From: Takashimella koratensis
Lineage: Eukaryota > Basidiomycota > Tremellomycetes > Trichosporonales > Tetragoniomycetaceae
NCBI GenBank assembly: GCA_003116875.1
Contig: BCKT01000007.1
Location: 608,365-672,364 of the forward strand
Length of the DNA stretch: 64,000 bases
Direction: 5' to 3'
Shown: piece by piece, positions 22,555-33,057 of the stretch
How the letters are laid out: each line of letters starts with the position of its first letter
Position numbering within the stretch: position 1 is the stretch's first letter
Position numbers and translations under genes: made by a program
The notes under the pieces: model-generated
The model's database searches: none
What the model saw: only the letters and a program-made list of their open reading frames with translations
Told to the model about the DNA's origin: nothing

Positions 22555-25018
22555 TTAAAGCGCCTGTCCAGTGGTGGTGTCCTCGTTCTCGGTAATGTTG
22601 ACGACGCGGAGCCGGCTTTGCGCCGATTCCCTGCGGACCGTCCCGATCGCGGGGCTGTCTGGGACAGCACTGGGGGAGAACGAAGGGTTGGACGCGCGGC
22701 GGCTGCCAACTACGGGCGACTCCTGGACGGGAGCCGAGCCGCGGCGGCCAGCAGCGCCGGTGAGCGGGCGTCCGAGGGGTTGCGAGACGGATCGCGGGGT
22801 GAAGGGGAGGGTTTCCGAGGTGCGACGGCCAGTCTTGGGGTTGACCAGAGTGATGGTCGATGGCATGCGCTCAAACTCGAGAGGAGGGAGGTGGGGCACG
22901 GGAGTCGTGGGTGAAGGAGCGCGGGACGACTGAGGGGACGAGGGCTGGCCCTGGTGTGCGTGCGAACGGAGAGTAGCGGTAGGGGAGATGGAGCGGAAAG
23001 CCGGGCGCTCGTCGAGCTCCTGCTGAAGCATAGACCAGTCGAGGCCGTCAGGGCCTGAAGCCGCGGCAGAGTCCGAGGAGGTAGAGGGAGCAGGCGCGGG
23101 TTCAGGAGCAGGGAACGAGATGTTGCTGATCGACTCAGCCGCAGGAGTAGGCGGGGCGACAACAAGCGACGGGATCAGAGTACCCTCATTCTCCATACGG
23201 GGGCTGTCGCCAGAGACGGTGATGAGCGGGGCGTCAGGGTAGTCGAAGCGGTAAGTCGAGGCAACGGGCATGGCAATTGCGGAGAGCATGGGGGCCGACT
23301 CTGAGGCGTCACCGGCAGCGGCAAAGCTGGAGCGGCGAGACTCGTCAAGCTTGCCAAGTCCAAAGTCAATCTCCTCCCACTTGGGCTTCTCGTCGAGGCG
23401 ATTACCAGTTGAGGTGCGGCGAACCTGAGCCATCTCGCGGTCGGTAGCGTCGATCGACTCGTCGCTGCCCCTACGGCGGGACGAGTTGGAGGCGCCCGAG
23501 ACACGGCGGAAGACACCGGCGATAGAGCTGGCCATGTCGGTGAACATGTTCCCGTCCTTCTCGTTGGCGTCACGACCAAAGCTGTACTGGGTACGGGTAC
23601 GGCGGCGGGCAGCCTCGTACTGGTCCATCGGGTTGGAGAAGTCGCCATCATCCTCCTGCGACGAGAAGGAGAAGTGGCGTGCGAGACGGCGCTTGCGGGT
23701 GATGCGGAGTTGGCGGCGGACGAGGTAGGTGACGAGGGCACCGAGCAAGACAACGACGATGACGGTGGGGATAACAGCGGAAAGGACAGTCTTCTTGCTC
23801 TGCGAGCTAGCAGCGGCGTTGCTGATCCCGGCGGCGGTGTTGGTCGAGCCGGACGAAGAGGACGAGGAAGAGGAGGAAGAGGATGACGACGACGATGCAG
23901 TGTAAGCACTAAGCATCGACGACGACCAAACCGACTTCCACGACCAGGTCGAACCAGTCGGGTCGCGCATGTCAAGGTAATAGACGTTGGCCGAAGCGGC
24001 ACCGGTGGGACCCTGACCAAAGGCCGTGATCATGACACCCGAATTAGTCATAACGGAAGTGTGGTAGGCAACCGCCGACGACGCCGGGGGCTGGAGGTTG
24101 GATGGGGTCGACCAAGCCCACGAGGTGGTGTTGAGGTACGCAAGCAGCGTGGACGCAGCGTAGCTGGTGCCGTTGGCGACGGCGCCACCGTGGAGGACGA
24201 GGATGTCGAGGGTCGGGTGGGCGACGAGGGAGGCACCAAGACGACCAGCGGGAATGTCACCCGAGGTGGTCTGCGACTTCCACCCCGCCGTGGTCCAGAC
24301 ACCAATGGTCGAAAGCGGAACCAAGTCGCCCGACGCCGTTTGACCACCGGCGAGGAAGAGGCTCCCGTTTGTGCCCCTTGCCAAGGCAAAATCGGCGACT
24401 GCGAGGCTCGACCCGGTCAACGAGGTCGGAAGACTTCGGCTGGAGACGAGGGCCGATCCGCCGAGTGGCAGCGAAAGGACGTCGGACGCAGTGTAGGCAG
24501 CAGTCGATGAGCCACACACGTAGGAATCAGAGATTCCACCGACAATCATGACTTCACCAAGGGTCGAGCCGTTGTCGACATACGCAGCTCCAGCACCGCG
24601 CCTGCGAACGAATCCAGAGGGCGACGCGGAAGACCACGACGAGTTTGAGAAGGAGAGCGTGTGGGTCGTGTCATCGTAAGAGCAAGACGCTGTCATTCCA
24701 CCAACAATCACAAGCTCCGACTCGTCCTTGGACAGCGCGGCGGATGCGAACGCATGGGGCGGGAGGTTGGCTTCGGGTCCGACCGAGAAGGAAGGATTCG
24801 AGCCGTTGAGCTGGAGATCAGATCGGTTGCAGGGATAGACTTACAGAGAGGATAAGAACCTCGTTGGTAATGTTGGTTCCCGATGATGAGACCTCTCCAC
24901 CGACGACGTACATGGCTGACTGTGAGTTGACATAGACGGCCTGGTGGCCCCACCGAGCCGCCGGGGTGACCGCGAGGGCGACGGTGGGGATAGAAGAAGC
25001 GAGCACTGCCCACTTCAT
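22555..25018 (-). CDS. Single-pass membrane protein with Kelch-type ectodomain
   Basis: Predicted type I membrane protein of about 810 residues. Signal peptide MKWAVLASSIPTVALAV, then an N-terminal beta-propeller with Kelch/galactose-oxidase-like repeats (RWGHQAVYV...MYVVGGEV; LVIVGGMT; VMIVGGIS; LFLAGGQT; ILVLHGGAV; MITAFGQG) over about 380 residues. A poly-Ser stalk (about 20 Ser) leads to the span VLSAVIPTVIVVVLLGALVTYLV with a basic stop-transfer (RRQLRITRKRR). The cytosolic tail (~370 residues) is Ser/Pro-rich with many RRxS-like phosphorylation candidates. Two exons; the intron (24844-24811) is only 34 nt. The layout resembles fungal cell-polarity or wall-sensor proteins with Kelch ectodomains, but I cannot assign a named orthologue. 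It is divergent from the La gene. Confidence 0.82.
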
Positions 25019-25842
25019 TGTGAGAGAGTTTGAAGGGGTGAGGAGAAAAGAGTGTGTGTTCGACGCTTTGAATCCTCGTCGAGAGGCGGTAGGGGTTGGA
25101 TGAAAGTGTGTTTGAGCTCTGCAAAGTGCTGACCAGCAGCTGGATGTGAGGAGGTTGGATGGAGATGAGGAGAATGAGGAAGAGGAAGAAATGGATATTA
25201 GTGATCAGCAGACCAAGGGAACCCAGTGTGTGTGAGCGGCAAGTTTAGCGCTGGGTCTAGGTTCCATAGAGTCAGCATGGATGACCCGTCTCGTACAGCG
25301 CAGGTTGACCGCAGTAGCAGAGTCCAGCCGGATGGCAAGGTCAGGGGGAGGGAGGGATGTGAGTGCGTTGCGTTGGGGCAGAGGTCGAGCTGCGTGGAGA
25401 AGGGTGCGAGGGGTGCAGAGGCCAGGCCAGGCGCTGGGGCGAGCCATCTCTACTGATGAGCCATGTCATCCTGAGTGGACTGAGGAGGCGTCGATGGTAC
25501 TGTAAAGAGATATTCCAGGGCAAAGGAGGAATGGGGATGATGATAAAATGTAAACAAAGATGGCTGGAGCGTAGGAGAAGAATAGATGGGGGGTGCATAT
25601 AGGGTCTCCCCTTGGGAGTGATAAGCAAAGTAAGAAGTATCCATTCTGACGTGTACCCTAATCCTCCGCCACCGGGTCCGTGCCTGGCGTCAGTGCTTGT
25701 CTGTTGGAAAAATTCAGACCAGACAAGACACCTTGAAAGGTTTTCCGCCAAACCAAAGACATCGCATCACAAACGACTCGACTCGACTCACTCCTTCTCA
25801 CACTACTCCACCCTCCTTCACCACACAGCAACAATCACAGTC
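25019..25842. promoter_or_regulatory. Divergent promoter region (Kelch protein / La protein)
   Basis: 824 bp between divergent starts. Purine-rich toward the Kelch gene (25140-25200) and CA/CT-rich just before the La start (25760-25840), a typical leader. No further element recognised. Confidence 0.5.
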
Positions 25843-27731
25843 ATGTCCGAGTCCAACGACGTCAAGATCGATGTCGATCCCAAGCCTGAGCCGACTGCCC
25901 CGGTCGCCGCTGCTCCCGTCAAGCTCGAGCTCGGCGACGACGGTCTCCCGGTCCTCGAGGGCAAGTCGGCAGAGGAGGTCAAAGCCGCGCTTGACAAGGT
26001 GGCAAAGCAAGGTACGTTCACACATTGACAAATAGTAACACACCGCATTCAACTGACATCCCCAGTCTCATTCTACTTCTCCGACTCCAACCTCCCTACC
26101 GACAAATTCTTCTTCTCCCTCACCGCTTGCAACCCCGAGGGCTGGGTCCCCATCAAGACCATCAGCACCTTCAAGCGCATGCGGGATTACGCCCCTTACG
26201 GCGTCCCATTCATCGCTCACGCTATCCGTGCCGAGATTGAGAGCGAGGGTGACGACCCGCTCTTGGCTGTCAGCGAGGACAACGAGAACGTTCGCCGCCA
26301 GCGCCCTCTCGAGCCCAACTCGACTGCCTGGAACAGGAACGCCTATGTGGTGGGTACACCAGCTGAGCTATATGATAGTCGCTGACGTTTCGCAGAAAGG
26401 GTTCGGAGAGGGTGACGAGGACGAGAACACGCAAGAGAAGATTGAGGAGTACTTCCAACAGTTTGGCAAGATCAACGCGGTCCGAAAGCGTCGCGGTGAC
26501 CTTGAGGGTAAGGGCGACAAGGGCAAGGGCAAGGGCGCGTTCAAGGTGGGTCTTGAGATTGGGATTGTGCTGACCAGCAGGGTTCCGTCTTTGTTGAGTT
26601 TGCGTACGAGGTCGACTTGAACAAGTTTATCGAGCAGGGAGAGTACCCCAAGTTCCGGGATGAGGAGATGACTGTCATGACCAAGTGAGTAGTGCCCTTG
26701 GATTGAAAGAGCTTGCGTGTTGACGCTTGCAGGGACGCGTACGTTAAGATGAAGGCCAAGGAGAAGGGCATCCCTGAGAGCAACATTACCAAGGGAGAGG
26801 AGGGAAAGACTCGCTTTGCTCGCTCGGGCGGCAAGTTCAACGCTTTCCGCGAGATGGACAAGATGAAGAAGGGCATGCGTGCGGACTTTGCGAAGATTCC
26901 CGACAGCGTTGCGATCGTTGGCTCCCAGGCGACTGGCGAGCCGGCTCCAGGCAAGACTGGGCGGAAGCGCGAGCGTGACGGCGACGACAGCGAGCACGCC
27001 GCCAAGTCTCGCAAGCCTGTAAGTTGACATCTTTCATCGTTACTCCTGTGCTCATCTTTGACAGGAGCCTGAGCCGTTCAACATCACCTACAAGGGTGTT
27101 GAGCTTGCTTGCGACGCCCACACTGGCCACATCGTCGACGAGTCCAAAGTTCCGTTTGAGGAGGGAGCTGTTGTCAAGTTCAACGCGCCGGGCGAGGGAA
27201 GCGATTGGAAGCAGCTTAAGCAGGCCGTCATTGACGCCGGTCTCGCTACCCCGTTCATGGCTTTCCCCCCAGGCTCCAAGAGCGGTAACGTCTCCAAGGC
27301 TGACGGCGCGTCCGTTACCGATGCCGAGTTTGCTGCGTTGGCCGGTGCTGGGATCACCTACGGCGAGCAGCCTGTCGAGTTTGTCCGTCCCTCTGGTAAG
27401 TTGTTTAGCACCCCGTGCAATACGGAATCAGCTGACTCTACGATTAGAGGAGGAGCAGCGTGCGTTCTGGGTCAAGCGCGCCAACTACCAAGGCGAGCAG
27501 GCGTTGAAGGCGCGCAACGAGTCGGCGGCGATTGGTCAGAGATCGGGTGGCGGTCGCGATCGTCACGGCGGTGGCGGCCACCGTGGTCACCGTGGTGGAG
27601 GTGGTCGGGGCGGCGGGTTCAAGCGTGGTGGTCGGGGTGGTGGCCGTGGCCGAGGTGACCGAGGCGGCCGGGATGAGAGGAAGCCCAAGGTCGACAGCTC
27701 CCTCCCGCCGACCGTCGGCGCCAGCCAATGA
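25843..27731 (+). CDS. LHP1: La protein homologue (RNA-binding)
   Basis: Nuclear RNA chaperone that binds the UUU-OH 3' ends of new RNA polymerase III transcripts such as pre-tRNAs. About 530 residues in seven exons. The La motif begins in exon 2 (VSFYFSDSNLPTDKFFF ... GWVPIKTISTFKRM), with the aromatic and Asp residues used for UUU-OH binding. RRM1 follows (NAYVKGF ... EEYFQQFGKINAVRKRR ... GSVFVEFAYEVD), then a Lys-rich linker with a basic, probably nuclear-localising stretch (GRKRERDGDD), then a degenerate second RRM (NITYKGVELAC...). The tail is an RGG/RG domain (GGGGHRGHRGG..., GRGGGRGRGDRGG). The RGG tail differs from budding-yeast Lhp1 and is more like animal La or La-related proteins, but domain order is that of genuine La. 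Stop 27729-27731. Confidence 0.92.
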
Positions 27732-28077
27732 TGAGCTGGTGGATGTCGGGGGTCTTCACTCCTGTCTTTGTCTCGTGAGAGAATATCCTTTTGTTACTAT
27801 TTGTTACTATTACAAACAATTCGAAGATCGCACCTCGATCTCAATCCATCCATCCGTACCAAAAACACATCGAGTCGCCTTTGGGTTCCATGTTCAGATG
27901 TGTCACGATTATGCACGTCTTGTATTTAACCACATGATGATGGGTCAACGCTGCATCATGGCTGTGGAGTTGCCCCTTTTGTCCTCGCCACCGGTTTGAT
28001 GGCGACCGACACACCCATCAGTCAAACTCACTGTACATCTATCTCATCGTCCCATCCATCTCTCATCATACCATACC
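27732..28077. other. Intergenic region between La and 28078 gene
   Basis: 346 bp including the AT-richer 3' flank of La (a TTTGTTACTAT direct repeat at about 27789-27811) and a short CA/TC-rich leader before 28078. No gene seen. Confidence 0.5.
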
Positions 28078-29090
28078 ATGCCAGACCCCGCCGTCGAACG
28101 TGCTCGTCAAATCCACTCTCAATGGGCCGCCGACCCATGGAACCCGACGATAGCGCCACGCGAGCGGCGAGTTATCGATGTCGATGCTTTACCCCGCAAC
28201 GGCTTCTTCTCTCGCCTCGCTGGCAAGCCTGTAAGTCTCACTTCACCCGCGAGTCGGTAATCAGCGGATGTTGATGGCAGCAGAAGTACCAGTTCCAGCG
28301 TCCCCTGCCCCAACCAGGGGGCGGGGGCGGGGCTGTTCCTCCCCCTCCTGCTGCGATACCAGGTATGGATATCGACTGGGTCGCAGCCTCCGCAGCTGCA
28401 TCAGCTGCAGCTGGGGGTAGGAGCGGCGGCGTTGACCTCTCCAACATCCCGGGAATGAACATGCAGCTCCTATCCAATCCAGCGAACATGTCTTGGCGCG
28501 AGCGCAGGATGGTCGACAAAGCCCAGCGCGACCAACAGAAAGCCGCTGAACGGATGATGCGTGTCCAGAATGGGATGGCAGCCGTCCAGATGGAAGAATT
28601 CCGCCGGTGGGAGAAGGCAGAGGAGAAGAGACAGAGGAAAGAGGCCAAGTGAGTGGAAAGATGCTAAGTAATTTGACATGTAGTGATTCTGACAAGCGAG
28701 TAGGCAAAAGTTGAAAGAGCTCCGGTGGGAGCAGCGACACCCATTCCGTCCACTTCCCAATCCTTCGCCGGCGAATCCCAACGCTCCAGCTGCGCCTGTT
28801 GCTCCCGCCGCTCCCGCGTCTCACCCCATGACATTCATGATGCTACCGACGATGGAGGAGTTTGGCGTTCGGCGTCCGTTAGACTCGGTTGCCCAGCCTG
28901 GGTCCGAGCGTTGGCCAATGATGTCGCGCACCATGACGTTTGTAAGTGGCACGGTCACCGGAGTGGTTCTCGTCGGTGAACGAGATGAAGAGGTGCTAAA
29001 GCAGTGCAGGCTCTGCAAGATATGAATCGCGATGAGAGGATACATATGATCATGACCGGTCAGCTCTGGAATAGGACAACAGGGTGGTGA
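28078..29090 (+). CDS. Unrecognised protein with coiled coil
   Basis: I do not recognise this gene. Four exons splice cleanly: 28078-28230, about 28283-28648, about 28704-28940, and about 29010-29090 ending LWNRTTGW. The protein is about 280 residues. It starts with a soluble region (QIHSQWAADPWNPTIAPRER) followed by a Pro/Gly-rich stretch and the short paired motif IPGMD/IPGMN. Next is a strongly charged helix (MSWRERRMVDKAQRDQQKAA through EEKRQRKEA) likely to form a coiled coil, an Ala/Pro linker and a hydrophobic Met-rich part. No signal peptide or membrane segment. Consistent splice phases and codon use support a real gene; the function is unknown. Its neighbours (La and a small membrane protein) give no clue. 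Confidence 0.7.
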
Positions 29091-29248
29091 ATTCATTGGT
29101 GATTGTACAACCATTGTGACTCTGTTTGGCTTTCGTTGAACGAGTGAAGATGCGACTTGTCTTGGTAGACTTGTCACAGTGGGCTTTTTAATCGAGACTT
29201 TTTCGGGGCCTAAAGCCAAGACGCTGTACATTAACTCTTATAACGTCA

Positions 29249-29698
29249 CTACTGAACCATGAGCCATTGCTTCTTTACGCCCATTGGATCCTCCGCATCC
29301 TTGCTGTGGGCGATCGGGCTGCTCGGCAAGCTGGGAACCGGCGAGTGGGTGTTTGGTGAGACGGGACCAGAGACCCAAGGTGTCGGGGGTCGCTTCGATT
29401 GGTTGTTCTCGTGAGGGAGTACATCGTCCATCGAGGAGAGGGAGAAGGAGACGCTCTTGCGTTTGTGCCGAGTAGGGGCGGTTCCGAGACCGGCGCTCGG
29501 GCCTTCGGGGGTGAGCGTGATGGAAGGGACCACGAGGTCGGACGAAGGGAGTGGCGAATTGGGAACAGACCCCGCTGGAGTGACGGTGATGGATGGGGTC
29601 TCAGTCGAAACGAGCGGAGCGATAGGGAGACCGCCACGGAGAACCAAGGCGGCGAGCAAGAGGAAAAGAACGTCAAACGCGGCGGTCAACGGGTCCAT
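29249..29698 (-). CDS. Small putative membrane-anchored protein
   Basis: Intronless frame of 149 codons. It opens with MDPLTAAFDVLFLLLAALVLRGG, a hydrophobic segment suited to a signal anchor, followed by a Ser/Pro/Thr-rich soluble region with a duplicated short motif (PSITVTPAG and PSITLTPEG) and a basic stretch (RHKRKSVSFS). The imperfect internal duplication and C/G-biased codon ends argue for translation. I recognise no family. It is convergent with the 28078 gene, 158 bp apart. A chance open frame cannot be excluded. Confidence 0.5.
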   Translation of the reverse strand: MDPLTAAFDVLFLLLAALVLRGGLPIAPLVSTETPSITVTPAGSVPNSPLPSSDLVVPSITLTPEGPSAGLGTAPTRHKRKSVSFSLSSMDDVLPHENNQSKRPPTPWVSGPVSPNTHSPVPSLPSSPIAHSKDAEDPMGVKKQWLMVQ

Positions 29699-30777
29699 CC
29701 TGGCAGCGTACGCTGGGGTGATGGGCGAAAGGTAGGCTGAGTGATGGTCGCCGCAAGTGGAAAGAAAAAAAAAATCGCGCTAGAACGTCGATGATGACGA
29801 CGACAAAGGCGGAGTGAGGGTGATTGGTCCCGAGCTTGGTGTCGTTTGCATGAAATCAGCGAGGCAAGGCGAGGCGAGGTCAGGTCAGGTCGAGGGTGAG
29901 CGTGGTGGGTTAGTTGTCGTCGCTCGATCGATGGTTGATGACGGTCAGCAAGATCGAGACTAGATTGAACTCGAGATCGCGGAATGTGTGTGGGTTCGAT
30001 GAAGACGTGATGATGAGTTTGTGGGGGCGTTGGGGATGTACTGTCCTCTGTGTTCTCTACCTGACGACGACTTTTTGACTCTCGGTCTCACTGACTCAAC
30101 CCGCTCCACTCATCCCTTCGGACGGGAGCCGTTTGATGACCCGAAACGCAGTCGAAACGAGGGATTACGGAGTGGCGTCGTCATTGTCTGTCAAGTGGGA
30201 GACTGTGGGGGCGCGTCGCAGGCGGTCAATGGTGGGCTGGGGATCCGATCATCAAATCGCTTGGAATGGGGTGGGCCCATAACCAGGGTTGTAAGGAAGG
30301 ACAGGAGTGGGGTTCAGTAAGACCGGGCATGTGATGATGTTTGTGAACAGAGAGCGACAAAGCGACAATGGCGATATCTGAGGGGGCCGGGAATGGATGG
30401 AAAGTAGAGAGAGGGATGGTGTACGGAGAGGTGGACAAAGGTGGTGATGATCACCTCAAAGGATGTGTTTTTCTTGCACGTATCAGTCTCTGTCTCTTTT
30501 CTGTATCAAATCGGTCACAGTGTCTCAGTTTTCACGTTCTTCAAGACGTTTCGTCTCCTTTCCCCCGAGATCTGATACAAACGGGCAAGACTTCCCCTTG
30601 TCTCTACTCCCCCTACACATCACTTGCGTCACACTTCCTCGCTAGCATCACTGTCACGCAGGGACACAAACGAGCCTGCGTCGATCAATGTGGCACGAAA
30701 TCTTTGCGATTCGTCCGGCTTTTGAACATAGCCTGGTGCGCTCTCGCTCTCCGATCATTCCGCAGAGAGCGAAGAGA

Positions 30778-30793
30778 GGGGGGGGGGGGGGGG
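30778..30793. repeat. 16-nt poly-G run
   Basis: Sixteen consecutive G residues inside a GA-rich stretch in the gene-free interval between 29.7 and 31.6 kb. The length is likely polymorphic and error-prone in sequencing. Confidence 0.85.
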
Positions 30794-31409
30794 AGAGTTG
30801 ACGCTGTTGGCCTGTACTGACCGATCAACGAAGCGGTGCCCAGACGGGACGAGGGCGTTAGGCTCAGGCCCTAGGCTCTCTCCCGGACCACCATGAAACG
30901 GGAACTGTGTGTTGAGTTGATCGTCATTGCCCTGTTGAATCCTCATCTCGTCCTCTCTTCTCTCCTCTCACCCATTCCCCTCACATATCCTCTCTGATCA
31001 CTCATCCTCTTTACCTGGAGGCGAGGCCCACCGGATCTAGTGACTAGCGACCAAAGGAGGGTCCCCGGTGTAAAAGGACCGACACGATTGGGCGCCTCCG
31101 GAGGCTTTCACTTTCTCAATCTGGTCATTTCCCTTCTCACTCACCGACCCACGCGCCAGAGTCACCATCCTGTCGTCCGTTGGTCGTCGTGTCGTCGTGT
31201 CGTCCTGTGATCCTGTCACCCCCTGTGTCGTGGTAGTGATGACTCAGATCGAGGTTCATGTCGCATGCATCCTTCGTAAAGACCGAACATCGGGGCTCGG
31301 TCGGACAAAGCTGCACGAATCTGCCACCCCTTGATCCCTCCACACCTCGGCACCAATCGTCCACTCATCCCGAACGGAAGCAGCCTGCTGGGTGTTGGGC
31401 GGTCATTCA

Positions 31410-31423
31410 CCCCCCCCCCCCCC
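31410..31423. repeat. 14-nt poly-C run
   Basis: Fourteen consecutive C residues, about 165 bp upstream of the 31588 start codon. Confidence 0.85.
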
Positions 31424-31587
31424 TCCTCTCGGGAGCAATGAGATTTCGGCACGCTACCTGCTCACCCCCTCTCGCCACCAGCACTAGCGACAAGAGAGTT
31501 GGTTTGATCAAATTCGTTCATATTGTCCACAAGAAAAGAAGCTACCAAAGTGAAGACGCCGGGCGGAGATTGGTCGACCAGTACACC

Positions 31588-32560
31588 ATGGAGCACTGGC
31601 AGCCGGCGCCTATCGACTTTGACGATGAGTGGGAGCCTTTCACCACGGCGGGTGAGTCCAAGCTCGGTGTCAGTCGTCCGTACCATGTTCAAAAGCTCAC
31701 GCTCAACAGAATACATGTACCCCGAAGAACGCACATGGTACCTCTCGTGAGTCCTGACCCCAATTGGAGGCTGAAGACGTTTGCAGTGATCTAGAAGAAT
31801 ACAACATCGACAATCTGGTGGTTCAGGTGAGAGTGAAGGGGACCTTGGACATTCTTTGGTGAGACTGACATTCGGTAGGATCTCAAAATGGTCGAGTCGA
31901 TGTGAGTTGATTCAATCGCAGTGGACATTGACCTTTTCACAGGCTACGATACCCGCAAACCCTGAACCCCGAGATGCAGTACGACTGGTGTTTCGAGTAC
32001 TTTGCAAAGATATGCTACGTGAGTTAGTTGCCCTTAACGCTTGTGACGACTAGTTGACGGCAGACATGTAGGAATGGGCATTTTGGTTTGATCGGTGCGT
32101 GCCTGTCCCCTGTGACTTGGATACGCTTTACGACATCTCGAGCTCGATCAAAGCTTAAGCTCAAGCAGAGACGTGACGAGCGACGAAACCGATGAGCGAA
32201 TCATGCAGCTAGTCACATCGGTGCTGTACAACTTTCACAGCAACATTGTGAGTCTGACTCTGAATGGTTGATCGAACATCCACGGTGACTACCATCATGC
32301 TGACCATGCTGACACTCTCTCACCCCAACCCCCACCCCCAATTTTCCCAAGTTCAGGTGAGCAGCGACACGGGCGAGCGATTCGACTGCGAGTGGGCACT
32401 GCAAGCGGCGAGGGCAGTTCGGGAGGTAAGTCTCGTCCCTCATCGGGGAAAACCCACAACCACGAATGATTGCCGTTCCGCGTTCTCCCATTCTCCCTTT
32501 GTCCCTTTCTCGCTCTCCCTCTCCCGCTCCTCATCACATGTGCAAGCGAAATGGTTCTAA
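31588..32560 (+). CDS. Unrecognised small multi-exon protein upstream of telomerase
   Basis: I do not recognise this gene. Seven or eight very small exons join with consistent phases through GTGAGT/GTGCGT introns: MEHWQPAPIDFDDEWEPFTT, then EYMYPEERTWYLS, DLEEYNIDNLVVQ, DLKMVESM, LRYPQTLNPEMQYDWC..., EWAFWFDR, DVTSDETDERIMQ..., and VSSDTGERFDCEWALQ... The product is about 160-190 residues, acidic, aromatic-rich and probably helical, with no signal peptide or membrane segment. The 3' end is uncertain: reading through a possible last donor (32429) gives a stop at 32558-32560, while splicing to about 32546 gives a stop near 32572. The end is 494 bp before the telomerase start. A link to telomere biology is only suggested by position. 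Confidence 0.65.
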
Positions 32561-33053
32561 ATGTGAACGCTGATGTGGATTGGTAACGTTGATGATGATG
32601 ATGATGGTGATGTTGATGGTGTGATGGTGGTGGCGCTGGGACGACGAAAAACGGCCATGGTTTGGATTGGGACTTGCCCGTGGAACGGACGGATGCGCGT
32701 AGCGTGTGAACCCAGAGTGTATCGGGCAGCCATGGGCGGACGAGTATGCGTAGGGGTGAGAGTAGAGCGAGGAAGTCGCTACAGGTGCCGGGCAATCATG
32801 CGGGGGATACATATTATCTGAGGGGGACAGAGGGGCACAGAGGGGCACAGAGAGGGGGTCAGACCAAGACGACCGACAGGAAAGACACGAGTGCTCCCAA
32901 AGCCATAATTTCTCTGCGTCACACCCCTTACTTCTAGAATACACACCAGCCAGCAGCCAGTCATGTTTCATGTTTACGTTTGGGCGTTAGATACAGTCAA
33001 TCCACAGTCAACCTCAGTCAATTCGCAGACCATACCATCGACATGCAACCGCC
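32561..33053. promoter_or_regulatory. Upstream region of telomerase gene
   Basis: 493 bp. It contains a GATGATGATGATG stretch near 32591, a repeated GGGGCACAGA block (32831-32852), and near the 3' end a short upstream open reading frame described separately. No TATA box in the last 100 bp. Confidence 0.5.
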
Positions 33054-33057
33054 ATGA
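33043..33057 (+). promoter_or_regulatory. 4-codon upstream ORF overlapping the telomerase start
   Basis: An ATG at 33043 encodes MQPP and stops at TGA 33055-33057. The stop overlaps the telomerase ATG (33054-33056) as ATGA. Such overlaps permit termination-reinitiation or leaky scanning and could hold telomerase translation low. This is read directly; the regulatory role is inference and depends on the transcript including 33043. Confidence 0.45.

Larger units (their letters stand above)
29699..31587. other. Long intergenic region with homopolymer runs
   Basis: 1.9 kb with no supportable gene. A poly-A run sits at 29765-29774, a short degenerate repeat (AGGCGAGGCGAGGTCAGGTCAGGTC) at about 29870-29890, a 16-nt G run at 30778-30793 and a 14-nt C run at 31410-31423. 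Open frames of 60-150 codons occur on both strands, none with a motif. The region includes promoters for the flanking, divergently oriented genes. Confidence 0.6.
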
